Source of the DNA: Blasia pusilla | Taxonomy: Eukaryota; Marchantiophyta; Marchantiopsida; Blasiales | NCBI GenBank assembly: GCA_050084515.1 | Contig: CM114271.1 | Coordinates: forward strand, 25,420,001-25,484,000 | DNA length: 64,000 bases | Reading direction: 5' to 3' | In this document: one piece after another, positions 46,079-59,056 of the stretch | How positions within the stretch are numbered: the stretch's first letter is position 1 | How the letters are laid out: each line of letters starts with the position of its first letter | Translations under genes and position numbers: made by a program | Notes under the pieces: model-generated | Told to the model about the DNA's origin: nothing | The model's database searches: none | The model's input: the letters and a program-made list of their open reading frames with translations, nothing else

Positions 46079-49000
46079 TCACATGAGGAGGTCGTAGAGA
46101 ACTTCTGGTCTTCTCCTCAATGGAGCGCACACGTCCTGTGAGCCGATCAAAACAAACCGACCGGAGTCATCGTCAATTGGAAGGACGACGGTTGAGAAAA
46201 GGAAACCTGAAAACGTCGTGCGACGGATTGAATGCCCAGAGAAGATATTGCGATCGCTCGAGAATCGATTGCCAGAGAGTGGCAGTAATACGTGCAATTG
46301 TAACAGTCAAGGAAACCAGCAAGCGCAGGAAACGCTCCGCCGTTCAGTGGTGAGAGCGATTAGGTTGCCAACGCAGACTGCAAGGGCAGCAAAACATACT
46401 GTGTGACCATTTGGATAGGAAAGTTTTAACCTCGATAGCGGCTCCAAGCTGAAGAAGTGTGGCCTCCCCCCATGGCCGGCCTATAATCTGCAAGCCGATT
46501 GGCAAGCCGTCCTGATCATGCCCAACCTGCAAAGCCCAGTGAACGTAATTACGCGTCGGACCAAGCTCATGAAGCACAAGAATTTGAAGGAAGGACACCC
46601 ACAGACAAGCTACGCATGCTCTTTGAAATCCAATCCCGAAGCGGCATGCGAAGATCCATCTGTCCAAGACGTGTTTCAAACTAGCAGGGTGTAAGGATCT
46701 ATCGACCATCTGCAATGCAGATCTGTTCGTCCAACATCCACAGCCTGTCGTACTTGATTTGGACGAGCAAAGCCTTGATGGGCGACAGAAAGATTCATTG
46801 TAACGAAATGAGATCGGCGCCGTTGGGAAATTACCGGAACGGTAATGGCGGGAAGTCCAAGGAAATTCCCCGGAATTTGAAATCGCATAAGTTTGGCTGC
46901 CATGGAAATTGTCGCCGACCCCAGCCAGCATTAGTGCACAGATTTGAATCAGCGACAGGTTCACACGGACGTCAACTTTGGACCATAGCAATTACACGTG
47001 TTCCTCGTCACCATTTCATCTTTGAAGATTGCAAAAAAGCACCGAGGAGACATGAGCTTCACACGATCCCAACGACAGCTGGATTCCTACTGCAAAGTTT
47101 CAGATGCTTGCATACCTCCAGTTACGTAGTTGAGTTCCCCGTATTTAAGTGAATCTGCTGCCAAAATTGGTGCCGTACATCTGCACACAAGTATAGATCC
47201 AGCAAGCGGCAAGGACCTGCATGAGATGCCTCTGTCTCCACAAAATTTCACAATAACCAGCGGCAAAATGCTGCTTTGGTCGTCGGAAGCTTAAACCATC
47301 TGAGCTGTTTTTGGCCCTTACCCTGTTATTGGAGTGACGATCACATCTGCTCGCTTGAAAATATCATTGAAGTAATGCATTTGCCGGAATCTGGAGCAAG
47401 AGAGAATGAAAAATGTCGAGCGAAAGGTCAACTCACAAACAGCAACTCAGCGCTAAATTGAGCAATTATTGGAGAGGAATTCCGTGAATTAAGATCTACT
47501 GGACATCTGAAGAGCGAGCACCTGTATCCCCATTATCCATAATTTAGGACGTGAAAAACTGAAAAGCATACGATGTCCTTCACTGCTTTCTAAAAGAGAA
47601 GCAGTGAAGGACATACTTACCTTATGCTTATGGGGATACACTGTTACTCCTGTCATACACATATCTACACATATGACAGGACTCACTTTTTAAGGTCGCT
47701 ATAAGATCGAATGGGTGATTGGTCTGAGTTGAACAAACACACTCTAGGTTTAGGATGATCCATTGCAAGCACTACGCTATGGAGACCATACCTCATCCGC
47801 TGGGCAGCAACGAAATCCAAGTTGGTGAAGGCCTTGTAAATGGAAAATCCAACCCGGACATCAGCACCCGAGTCTTTTACTCCTCTGTGAAGCATGTTCA
47901 AGAGACATACAGAAGCAGGTTAATCAATTGGGCTGCTAAGGTCGACAACTGAAGACACCTAATATCACCAGCAAAGCAACCATTCAGTCCCCCTTCGGAG
48001 CCTGGACATGAACGTGTTGTTCTCCCGTGCAGAAATCGAAGGGCCTTAGCATAAGGGGGCAACCGTACGACTTAATGTAGTCGGAGGCGAGAGAAGAATA
48101 GCACTCGCTTCCGATGGTAATGAAGTGTGCCAACCGCATCTCCTCTATCTCTGGGATTGTCACCTCCATTACCTACCAAGCCATAACAAACCTCGTCAAA
48201 CTCCAGGCCCTCAGTACCCATGCAAAGGACACCATCGTCACAAATGACATGATCACGAGTGGGATTGTTATTCCATTGCAGGTTCGGCAGCAGGAAGACG
48301 CGGAAAAGAAAACACTAACAAACCCCAAGGACTAAAGAAATAGACAGACCTTCGTTCCGTACGCTTTTTGAAGCAATTCCAGGGATCGGTAGCAAGCATC
48401 CTTCACCGCATCATCTGCGTCATCAAACCACTGGTGGAGCAATAAAGCAACTATCAAAGGTAGAATCAAGGGTTCTAGCTCATCTTTGTCCATCCGCGTA
48501 AGATCTCTGGTAACAATTACCAACTTGAAACTGATCCCATCTCACAATTTGCTCTCTCCTAAACCACATCGCCTGATTACGAGTTCACATTCTAAATTCC
48601 TTTCGATGTATATGGACGCTTCCAATTTAGTGAGTACGCTGAGACCCATGAGCAACGATGCAATTGAAGCCACTTAGGATTTCTTCTGGATATCATGGAC
48701 TCAGAAGTTTCCAACCTATATAAGCATATTCTCCGGGGCAGAAGGTCGACGAAACATGAAGATCTACCCTTGAAGTCCGTAACCTACCTCGGAGTATTTC
48801 GCAATTTTGAGCTCCCCAACTAACTTTCCTGCTTCCGACTCCGGAAGCTCCGAAGATTTAGGGAAAGCTGCTGGTGGCTGCCATGTGTAAGGACGACCTT
48901 AGCAAGCTTCCAATTCATAGAAACTGCTCGCATTCTGCTCATCTACGAACTCTTGCATCACTGATCTTTAAGTTACAGCCGAAATAGAGCGAATTGACGC

Positions 49001-52000
49001 TTAAAACACTCATATGAAAAACCAGGCCATGAAGAGAACTAACAGGAATTGATACGATGCGATCCTGGGGAAGATGTCCGAGAACGGCGGCGTACCTGCT
49101 CCCCAAAAGGAACATCAAGGAACAACTGATTAAAACAGTCATGGACGTAACCTCCTCCGAATCGAAAAAAGTCTTTTAGTATTTCAAAACTGTCCTTTAC
49201 ATTTCCCGAAAACAATTCCATCTAATCAACTCCACTCTAATTATAGGGAAGAGCTCACTTTCAGGCGACCTGTGAAGGCACCGTAGAATATGACGGGTTT
49301 GCGGGCAAATCAAGCGCTTACATGATGAGAGCATCCTCCACCGTCGCGGTTAACGTACCCAGCATTCCAACCGTCCAATTTAGTGGCAGTATTCTGCAAT
49401 CCGTAGCGAGACAGAGACAAAGATGAAAAGAGATTCTCTTCGGTTCATGCATAACAAACAACGTGCATGTTCTTGAATCGGGGCTCTTGGTCGCTCTAAG
49501 AATCCAAAGAAACTCGGTGATTCATCAACCCATCACCTGAACATTTGAGCAGAACATATCAACCCTAGGCAACGATAGTACTGACCCTGCATTAGATGTT
49601 CGACCGAAAGTGCCTTTCATTCCAACAATACCACATAATCCCGCGGGCATACGCACAGATCCTTCAAAAGGGCCCATCCAAGTCGCCCTTCTCAGTTTCA
49701 TCATAGACAAATGACAAAAGAAACAGAAAAGGACGAAACATAATAACATCAAAATTATCTGGTGACAAGAAACTCGAGACCGCGTTCATCGATTTACTGA
49801 ACAGAAGGCAACGTTAAATGTAAGAATGCCAGAACAATCCGGTCTATACCTCCTCCATCAACGCCGAGGGCAGCAGGGCACAGACCAGAAGCTACTGCCG
49901 CAGCAGAGCCTCCAGATGAACCTCCTGACACTCTGTCTTTGCTGTGAGGATTCCGAGGTGCTCTGCACAGAAGAAATGCGAACTCTCTTTGTTAATGGGG
50001 CAATCATCTCGTGGTATATAGAGGTGATATTTTGACTAAGGAAACTGAAATCAAAGCGAAAACCTTTCGCGAACATTGGATAATCGTTCGACCCATTGAT
50101 CGTTGCTACACTGAATACAAAAACAACCTTTACGTATCACTGAAACAACTTTCTCAAGTGTCATCCGTCCATGTGAAAAGTGGATACCCATAGTGAGGAT
50201 TTATGCTGGTCGTGCCCATTCCCAATTCATGCATATTTGTTTTCCCCACCAGTACTGCTCCACACATCCGCAACCGCTTGATGCACTGTGCATCATCTTT
50301 CGTCTTTCGGATCTTGTGCAACCATTTCGTGCCTCCTGGACTAGCAAAATCAAAGTAAGCATTCCATCCTCTCAATTCCGTCAGGTTTGTTCAACTGAAG
50401 TAAAAATTCCACTATGCCGTCAAATAACATCACATAATACCGCTTGGAAACTAGAACGCGGGAGAAGACCTGTAGTAGGATATGGCAGACAATCTATCTC
50501 GTCTTTGACAGCAATCGGTACTCCGTCAAGAACTGACAATTGATCGCCTGTGTACATCGCCAAAGTAATGACAATTTTCATAGCATGTCAGCCGGGCACT
50601 AGTGGGTTTACATGCTGCTGAAAATAATGAGTAATGCATTCTCCCTTGCCATGACGCAGGGAGACGATAGTTATCTTCAATCAGCCAATTGCACACAAAT
50701 TTGTAAAGGTCTATCGTATCTGCAGAGCCAAGCTGAGTGCACTTCCGCGGTGCCAAGCTCTATGTGATTCCAGGTCTACAGATTGTCCTCATTCCAGGGA
50801 TACCTTTCTGGTATCGAGCCGTTGAAGCAGCAGCTTGGCGAAGAATCTCCTTTCCATCATAATTAATGAACAAGTTCATCGGAGGAGATAGTTTGTTGGA
50901 CTCTTCCATCGCAGATAGAAATCGCTCTGCGACCTACAAGAAAATTGAGTCAGCCCACGAACACGACATTGTCAATCTTCGAACTGAAACACCAAACACA
51001 CGGGATCAGATATTCCGATTACAGCTGAAGGGCAATCGGATCATGATAAGAATGTACCATTGTGGGAGTGACATTGCCATTACGATAGGCCTCCGCATAA
51101 TCCCGTATGGTCCAGTGACGAAATCCCTCAGGACGATGGAGTTTGACTGAAGGGAGACATGTCACAGCAGCCTTCACGCGTTCCGTGGGCGAAGTTGAAT
51201 GATCTACTTGTACAAACCCTGCTTCATTCTGGTCGAGCCTCTTTTCCTCTGAAATCAGATAGACAGACAAAAATAGTCTTTACTTCCCGAGTTGCACGGG
51301 AAACAATTCTTGAATTTGCACGGTGATCCCCTTCACCCCACCACATCTTTCCGGTTGAGAAAAAATATGCTCCTGATCAACCATTCCTTTCAAATGCAGA
51401 GGAAAAACATACATGACACAGCCAAGTCAGCCGAACACAAGTTTTGCCGACATAATTTTGCAGGCGGACTCTTCGATGGTCATCCAAAAAAGGATCAGTA
51501 AAGGGGCTGGAATATCCTCACCTTCGGGATACTGGCAAACGTACATGGGCGGCTCTTCATACTTCGCATCTGAAAAGTACTGCCAGAATATCCCACAATC
51601 CAAATCAGTTGAAGTCTCCGAATAAAGTGTCCTCGATTGCAATTGGTCGTGGCATAAAATTAGGCAATCGTATACTTCGTACAGAAGTAGAAAAGTAAGA
51701 ACAACTCTTCTCACTGAATGTCACATCTCGCTACGCCCCTCGCAAGTCATTACTGAAACTGAAGGAGAAACCAGCCGCTCATAACTCAGCAGTTGCCACC
51801 GAGCATGTGACATACTCAGCATTGTGACGGAGATCAATTCGCGCTTACAACAACTCGATAAGAAGGTGCAGCGTGAAGGACGCATCGTACCTTCGTGATA
51901 AGGTTGTCCCTTTTCAACTTTGGCTTGATCAGACTTGCTGTGAATCCCGTCTCCAGCAGCCACACGAAGCATTTTAGCGGTATTCCTGCCAACCGCGGGG
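46079..52000 (-). CDS. FAAH: Fatty acid amide hydrolase-like amidase (amidase signature family), 5' exon not found
   Basis: Nineteen exons with consistent splice sites and phases give about 575 residues, close to plant FAAH (about 600); roughly the first 30 are missing. FAAH is a membrane-associated serine hydrolase that cleaves N-acylethanolamines and related acyl amides. The Lys-Ser-Ser triad is intact: Lys in [15 protein letters not shown] (50470-50547), cis-Ser in [15 protein letters not shown] (49850-49962), and nucleophile Ser in [14 protein letters not shown] across 49850 and 49661. Other family marks are FVWLLETG in the N-terminal exon, [73 protein letters not shown] and a C terminus [11 protein letters not shown]. 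The gene looks functional. The start exon should lie between 52000 and about 54500. Confidence 0.93.
46079..52000 (-). other. Exon map of the amidase gene
   Basis: Exons in transcript order: 51891-52000, 51532-51579, 51058-51248, 50804-50933, 50470-50547, 50188-50335, 49850-49962, 49586-49661, 49322-49393, 49044-49095, 48788-48877, 48350-48430, 48064-48172, 47792-47873, 47322-47390, 47116-47180, 46835-46896, 46431-46526, 46079-46135. All use GT-AG. The stop is TGA (46079-46081). Edges at 51579, 47873 and 48064 are the least certain. The first listed exon begins in mid-codon, so a coding exon must precede it. Confidence 0.8.
47524..47680. repeat. Nested foldback within an amidase intron
   Basis: The core is a perfect inverted repeat with 16-bp arms (47573-47588 and 47599-47614; ATGTCCTTCACTGCTT) and a 10-nt loop. 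Around it, GTATCCCCAT (47524-47533) pairs with ATGGGGATAC (47630-47639). A separate hairpin next to it pairs CCTGTCATA (47649-47657) with TATGACAGG (47672-47680). It lies in the intron at 47391-47791. It could be a MITE remnant or an intronic small-RNA precursor. Confidence 0.75.
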
Positions 52001-54560
52001 CTGCACCATGCACATATTTTGTCCAGTGTCAAAGGAACCTCCATAAGAGAGACTACATCGGGACAGAACGCATCGTCTTGCTCGTGTCACGCATGCTTTT
52101 GACGAGATTACTAGGGTTATCATAAGAAACTAGGACAAAACACTCCGGGCAGGAAACGAAGTCGAAACTGAAGGTTCCTTGAACGCCATAGAACGCGGAT
52201 GCTTCCGATAGTTTTGGACTCAAAGCGCAATACAACACTGAGTCAAGCGGTGTGGAGGATTTATTACTTCCCACAAGTCACGTATTGACGAGCAGCAAGC
52301 GTCATAGGGCATGGACAGTGAACTACTTCGCCAGTCGTTCCATGGATTCTTTCGCAAGCGTGCGAGTGTAGGCAGGTTGCTCGTGGAAGGGCACCTCGAC
52401 GACGATACAAAACGAACTGTATGGAGGAAAATATTAACTTGTCCACCGAGGGTCTCACACGCTAACAGCTTAGGCGAACGATTTTATCAAGGAAACGCGC
52501 GACGCTAAGTGACGTTCCAGCCAAATCCCAGAAAAGTAGAAAATTTCTTGTATCACACGCAAATCAAATAGCCTGCGCCGAATTATTTTGCAGTAGCACA
52601 CCTTAGTGTTTGATTGGTACGAACCTCCTCGGCCTGGCGAATAGAGAATTAAGACTACGTAATGAGCATTACCAAAAAATCACTCATTCCAGGCAACCTG
52701 TGATGGCAGTCTTAGGTAAGAATCGCCAGGGTCAGGAGAAAAACGCAACTTCGCCTCATTGATCTCCCGCAGAAGATGACCTCTCTGGATCACTCTCAAT
52801 TGCCTAACGATGACAAGAATCTGTTCCTTGTCTGGCTCGGTTACGTTGGAACTAGCGACACCCATCGCGGATGAGCAGAGTCGTTTACACTGCAAGCTAG
52901 AAATGCCACACTCATAATTCCATTCTTGCTTCAAACTTGACCCACGCAAATTGAGCTCCTGCAATCACTTACTACAGTCGAAAAGTCGCCGCTAGCGGAC
53001 TCATCCAAAAGACGATTTCTCCGATGATAATTCGAAAGGCATCCGGCCTCACCAATCCATTGCTTTCCAATTCAGACGGTTAGCAAGGAGTACATCTCTC
53101 TTTCGCTTTGGTCATAGATGCACAAAACCAGGTCGACGTGACTGTCGTGTTCATGAATGCTGCTCTCACATTTCTAGGCAAGAGAGATTCTGTGGGTACA
53201 AAACAAGCTGACTGGTACTCAAAGCTCCGAAGCGAATGGTTAAACTGCCCGCCTCCACAATTGAACGGACAATGAAGGCGAGGGGAAATGTCATCTACCT
53301 CGGACAATAACGTGCATATACGAGGCGTCACTCGACTCAGTTGTACTCATTTGTTCCACAGGTCTGAACGTGAACTGGCTCGAAGCCCCCATGATAGCTG
53401 CTTCTTCTATCTGCTGCGTCCTCGTCTCTTGGTCCTTCAACTTCCAACGCCTTCAGCAGCTGCCTTCCTTTCCTCCCTTTCTTTCTCCCGCTTCTTCCCC
53501 GAGACTCGCTCCCAGTGCATCCTCTTAGGAAGAACGATCTGCGCAGACGATAGCTCTCGTCGCCGAGCGAAACCAAGAGCCATTAATGGTGTATCTACCC
53601 AAACGGTAGGCAATGCACCAGCCGGTGACGAGGGTGGCACCCGTACTTGATATCCCACCGCCTACCTCGGATGGCGTCCATCACATCGGACCGCAATGTG
53701 CCAGCAGCGCTGGAGCCGAGCTCCGACTCTGTCGAACACCCTGCGATCTCTCGCCATAGCACCTGGCGGGTCGTCGTTTCTTGAACGTTCTTCCCGTCTA
53801 CATTAATGTGGAGAGCGGGCCCTACCGCTCTTCTCCTCCATGTCAGAAGCCACCCTTGCTTTTCTGGAGGCGCGATTTCTGTCTCCATCGCCCATCCTTC
53901 CGCCCCCCCACTCTCCCTCCCTCCGGACTCTGGAGTCTGGAGTCTGGAGTCTGGTTGGCCCGCTCTGGAAGAGAGTTCTCTTGACCGTACCCTCCGTCTG
54001 GAATCGGTCAACGCCAATCTGGAGGACGCACGAGGAATCGAGGAATCGAGCGACGCTACCAGTGCAGTTTGAGCACAGAAGCCTTCAAGCCTCCACCGGA
54101 TTTTGTTCCATCCTGCTCGCCAACAACTGCTGGTCCGGCTCAACTGTATCGTGAGGAAACACCACCGAAGTGAACCACGACCGAAGAATCGAACACATGT
54201 ACGAGCGCCGGTACAAAGCCCTACACCTTCTCTCACCATTACTCCCGATTCCCACCGTCTCCTCTCCTTTTCTCTTTTCCCCCTTTTCCTTCCTTTCCCT
54301 TTCTTTCTTTCTCTTTCCTCCCTTCCTTCCTTCCTTCCTTCATCCCTCCTTCCCTCCCTCCTTTCCTTCGAAGAAACACGCGCCATGCTTCACTCCCACA
54401 AAGCCGCAGCGCTGGGACAGCCGATTCCTCCCAGTTCGAACTTCGACGCATCCATCCACACGCAGTTGTCGGGAATCGATGCTGACGGTGGCCTCCAGAA
54501 CAGACGAAAAGGTCGTCTCTAGGTGTGGGCGAACCACGCGACCTAATGAGCCTCTTCTAA
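52001..54560 (-). other. Upstream part of the amidase gene, first exon unresolved
   Basis: Composition stays gene-like. Several short minus frames occur, but none shows the expected FAAH N terminus. A donor-like CCGAG|GTAGGC (minus strand, near 53660-53670) could end a leader exon. I could not place the start codon. Confidence 0.4.
54238..54368 (-). repeat. Polypyrimidine (polypurine on the minus strand) tract
   Basis: A run of about 130 bases is almost wholly C and T on the plus strand, with CCTT and TTTCC units. On the minus strand it gives a GA-rich tract upstream of the amidase gene, a feature common in plant promoters and leaders. A 7-bp repeat (GGAGTCT, about 53932-53953) lies nearby. 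Confidence 0.75.
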
Positions 54561-56330
54561 AGTGAGTGCGCGTGGACTTTCGGCCATGGCTACCAACTCC
54601 GTCGTGTGCGCAGTCCGGAGCACCGACTGGAGGCTATTTATTTGTTTATTCGGAATTTGGTCCGACTAACTAAAAACAGACAAGATAGTATAAATGGATA
54701 TGGCTGCTCATAACCGTGTTCTTTTTTTCGCGTTTTCATTTGTTAACAAAGTTGACTCGATTGATTATGCTTCTTCGTTCTAGACCTTTGCTTATTTTAG
54801 CTCTCGTTTCAGTATTTCTTTTTGTCTTCAGTGATAGGTACGGGTAATTGGATTTTTATAATGCTACGTTTTGGATCACATGAAAAGTAATAATTAATAT
54901 TTGGTTTTTCTTAAAATCTTAATCTATACAATAATTGGCCACCACATATGCATAAAACAATAAGATCGTTAGCTAGTTGGTCAGAAAAGATACGTGTCAC
55001 GAGTTGTGATGACACCAATGGCGTAGTTTAGTATTCTTCCATGACGGATGGTTTAATTCGAATTCTGATATTTCACCGTCTAATAGGATAAGACAACGGG
55101 GTAATAAAACAAATTAGGCAACCTCCATTAAATTTGTTGCCCAGTAGATGGGAAGAAATAGAACTAACGAATAAGCATTTGAATGGAATATACATTAATT
55201 AATTAATAATTAATTTAATATTATAATGGGTGATTATAAATATTAATAAAATATAATTAATGTGATAAATGACCAATATTTTAGAATTTTCATCTCAAAA
55301 GAAAATAAAAATTTAATGAAGGAGCATATTTTTTTAAAATTTATGGAAAGATAATATTACTTAGTGTGTTGGGACATCATTTAAGTTTGAATGGAGGATT
55401 GTAATTACTAAGAACAGTGAAATATTATTATTCTTCTAAGATTTTAGAAAATAGAAATCATATTTAAAATTTGAAATAAACAATATAATCATTTTTTTAA
55501 TAATTTTATTCATTCACATGTTATTATGGGACAGGAAAATTAATTTGAATGGAAAAGGAAAATATTTCATTAATTAAAATTAGCTAAGATTTTGATAAGT
55601 GAATGTTATTTTGGTGAGAAGGAGAAAAATAGTTATTGTTTCACTTTAAAAATAGTTTTACTCTTCTATTGAAATTTACATAATATCCAACTCCTCTAAA
55701 TAATTTTATTCTTTCATAAAAGTTTGAACAAGATCTACTCCTTTCATTCTTCTTGCTAAAATAACATCCACCAAAAACATTATTAGTTAATTTTAATTAA
55801 TGAAATAATTTCATTTTTTGTTTAAATTAATTTTCTTTTCTCAAAATATCAAATGTGAATTGACATGATTATTTAAAAACAATTATATTTTCATTTAAAA
55901 AAACTATTTTATATTTTTTGAATCTTAGAACATCCCACCGTTTTAGTAATTCCATAATCTCTTAAAAATTCCACCTTCCAATAAAAATAAAAATAATAAC
56001 TCTTCGTTCTCCATTAAAATTTATTTCCACTTCCCGTAAAATATGAATTAAAAAATCATTCTTTTTTTCTTTCTATGAAAGATATCCTCGTCACCTATAA
56101 TATTATAATAATTTTTAATTATGAAACAAACAAATTTTATTTTTTCACTAAAATTCATTTTTCCTATATAACACGTTTGAAGAAAATGCAAAATGTTACC
56201 CTTTTGTCTGAGGGGACAACTAATCACAAGTTAATGAAACGAGAACAAAGATACACTTCGATAAAAACAAGTGATGGAAAACCCATCGAAAGCACAAATG
56301 AAGGATTCAAAGAGTTAAAACCTGAAACTC
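54561..56330. other. Very AT-rich intergenic DNA
   Basis: TTAATTAATAATTAATTTAA-type sequence from about 55190, with no gene, element end or RNA gene seen. Confidence 0.6.
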
Positions 56331-58340
56331 TTTGAAACGGGACCAGAAAAGGAAGGAGGGGGAATTCCCCCCCCTAACGAGAACCGTCTTTCACGTATTC
56401 ACAGTACATGCACATTTACGAAGGTATTGTTGTCAGGAAGATTCGGACAGACGTGATTCCCACGGGCCGGCCTGAGCCGCCTGACCAGGGCTATGGTGCG
56501 GTGCCACTGCTGGAGTCTGGACTCTGGAGTGCCGAGAGGAGCACACGGGTCTAAGAGAATGATGATGGGAACAGTAGCGTACGGTAATCTTTCTTGATGG
56601 GAACCGAATGAGTGGAGTCAGGCACTGCGGCCTTCGCCAAATTATTGAGGGCTGTCGTGTCTCCCAGTACGGGACTGTAGTTCTGTTGGAGTTCTCGTTA
56701 ATGGGAAGTCGTGAAATTGCTTCCAAACCGTGCTTGTAATTTTAGCCGCTGCCGGGACGAGTCGGACGATGATGGCGCAGAGGCGTAAGTCCTTGTGTAA
56801 CTTCGCGACGAAGGATTTCGCACGGCTGAGGTCGTTCGTGACTCGTGAGGCGTGGCATCGTTTAGAGGCTACATTGTGCAGTGAGTTGCGGTTTGGCACA
56901 TTGGAGCAAAATGTTCATGGCGATCTCTCCAACCGCAACGATCACCGTCAGGACCAGAGGAAGTTGTACGGGATCCGGTGAACTTACTACAAGTAGTTAG
57001 CGTTTGGTAGTTAGCTCCTGAGATTTTCTCCCACCAAAATGGCACCAATCCTAATGCGCCTGGCCCGTACTCGATCGAATGGTCGAAGTGGAACCTCTTT
57101 CATGCATCTACCTCGTGACGCGGCGGGATACCGATGAAATATCCACTTCACCTTGAGAGAAGCGGAGGTGATCTTAGAAATCTTCCCAGCTAGTAGGAAT
57201 TACGGCGAGAGTACATTAGCAGGTTTTAGGTTGTCTGAGAAATCTTCCCAGCTAGTAGGAATTACGGTGAGAGTACATTAGCGGGTTTTAGGTTGTCCGC
57301 ACCGTACACAGCACTGGCTGATTAGCGGAGTCTGGATTTGTGGAGAGCATGTGAGACATAGCTAGACTCTGCCATGGAACTGACACTCGAGAGAAAAGGA
57401 AACAAGTCAGGATTAGCCACTGTACTCGACGAACAATGAAATCCTGTTTTGCTTCCTCGTCCCATGCTTGAAAGTCAAAGTCCAGGGCTGACCGCAGCAG
57501 GAGGGGACTCAGGGAGAGAGTCACCAAAGCTGCTCAATCGAAGTCAATCATCCAACTGGATTGGCAGCACTAACAGAACGCGCCACAGACCGCAAAACGA
57601 GATTGTGTCTTCATTCTCTTCGTGACGAGGCTTCTTCAACTTGCTAGAATAATAGTACGTTTTCGATTTCGCAGAGTGACCTGCGACCGCTCGCGAAGCG
57701 TCGGCAAGAGGGAGACGGAGGAAGGCGATTGTTAGTTGTGGTTGTGCGGGCACTCCACTTGACAGTCGAGTAGCCGAAGGCGGTGGCGATGGGAGATGCA
57801 GAGAGAGACACACTTGCGGCCTGCCTTTCACCTACAACATCGATTCAGGGAATCAATTTGCTGAAAAAAGTGTCGCGGTACGTTCTCCTGGAATTGTTGC
57901 AAGTGCAAAAGAGAACAAGCGTAAATGCGCTCCCAAGGTGTCGACACACGACTCGACAGTACCTTCTCATAGAACCGGTGCCGCCGCTCGCAAGAAAGGC
58001 ATCCCACTAATGAAGGGGATGAAAAAGCTTATCAGGCGCAACAGGGACGACTAACCGGTGGAGGAACATCGGGACCACAACTGGCCCATGCAGTAAAGAC
58101 ATATACTCGCCATGCGCCTATCGCAATCGTTTCCTGAAATCAATGTGCTGAGACGGTGGTAGCGATCGCACATTACCTCGGCGACCCAGTCGTTCCGTTC
58201 GTTCCCTGGATTTCGTCCAGATTCCAGCCCACGCGCGCTTCAAAGTTCGATCATCACTGGCTGCAATCCTTCTCCGCCGAGAAGCGCTTATGAACGACCT
58301 GTGATCACACGCATATCTACTCCTCCAAAACCCGAAACTA
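56331..58340. other. Second gene-like island, product unknown
   Basis: Balanced, CpG-containing sequence in contrast to both flanks. Short frames on both strands (for example plus 56730-56981 and plus 57783-58010) match nothing I recognise. It might hold exons of a gene with small exons, a noncoding RNA or a pseudogene. Confidence 0.35.
57177..57300. repeat. 62-bp tandem duplication, two copies
   Basis: 57177-57238 and 57239-57300, both starting GAAATCTTCCCAGCTAGTAG. They differ at about three positions, mostly C/T and A/G. Confidence 0.95.
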
Positions 58341-58840
58341 CTATTAATTTAACAGTGCGAAGACGAAATACTCGGCTACAAGCCTACACGTACTCCACTC
58401 TGATTCCAGAATTCTATCCGCAGAGTAATTAATTAAACTGTAATTTAACTTCTTTGCCTTTATCCCAACTCGTTGGATAAACCAGGCCATCCTTGAAGGA
58501 TCCTTTTCCTCTCTCGGCAAGGCGTTCATTAAAGTGACCTTTTCAGCTCCTCCCCTACCCATGTCACTCCCTTTTACCTTCTTTGTTTCCAAGTGACGGC
58601 AAGTCTGGGGCAACTTTAGAATAGACTTCACTTAAGTTTCAGCTCACGAAACTAAAGGCAAAACAGAGGGAGTCCAAGACCCTCCTAACTCGGACCCACT
58701 GCCTCCAAATCCGACAAGGGTACCGTTCCCATCCAGAAGGGGGAGGGGGAGGTTAGAAAGTGATAAAGAGGGAATTAATGAGTCCATAAAGTTCGATATC
58801 ATAACTGGTGAGGTTTTATAATGCGAATCACCCCTCACGA

Positions 58841-59056
58841 GATAAATTCAATGCCACCAAGAAAAGTATCAATGATTAAATCAAAACCAAGATAAAAGGC
58901 CGAGGACTCCAAGATAAATTCAATGCCACCAAGAAAAGTATCAATGATTAAATCAAAACCAAGATAAAAGGCCGAGGACTCCGAGATAAATTCAATGCCA
59001 CCAAGAAAAGTGTCAATGATTAAATCAAAACCAAGATAAAAGGCCGAGCACTCCAG
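58841..59056 (-). repeat. 72-bp tandem repeat, three copies, open on the minus strand
   Basis: Copies start at 58841, 58913 and 58985 with GATAAATTCAATGCC and are almost identical. Because 72 is divisible by three, a minus-strand frame (58835-59182) stays open and repeats a 24-residue unit containing AFYLGFDLIIDTFLGGIEF. No homologous protein is known to me, so coding is doubtful. Confidence 0.85.

Noticed and set aside
53595-54386. 263-codon minus-strand frame with Lys/Arg/Glu-rich start
   Set aside because: The first part is a translation of the GA-rich tract and the rest matches no domain. More likely leader or promoter DNA of the amidase gene.
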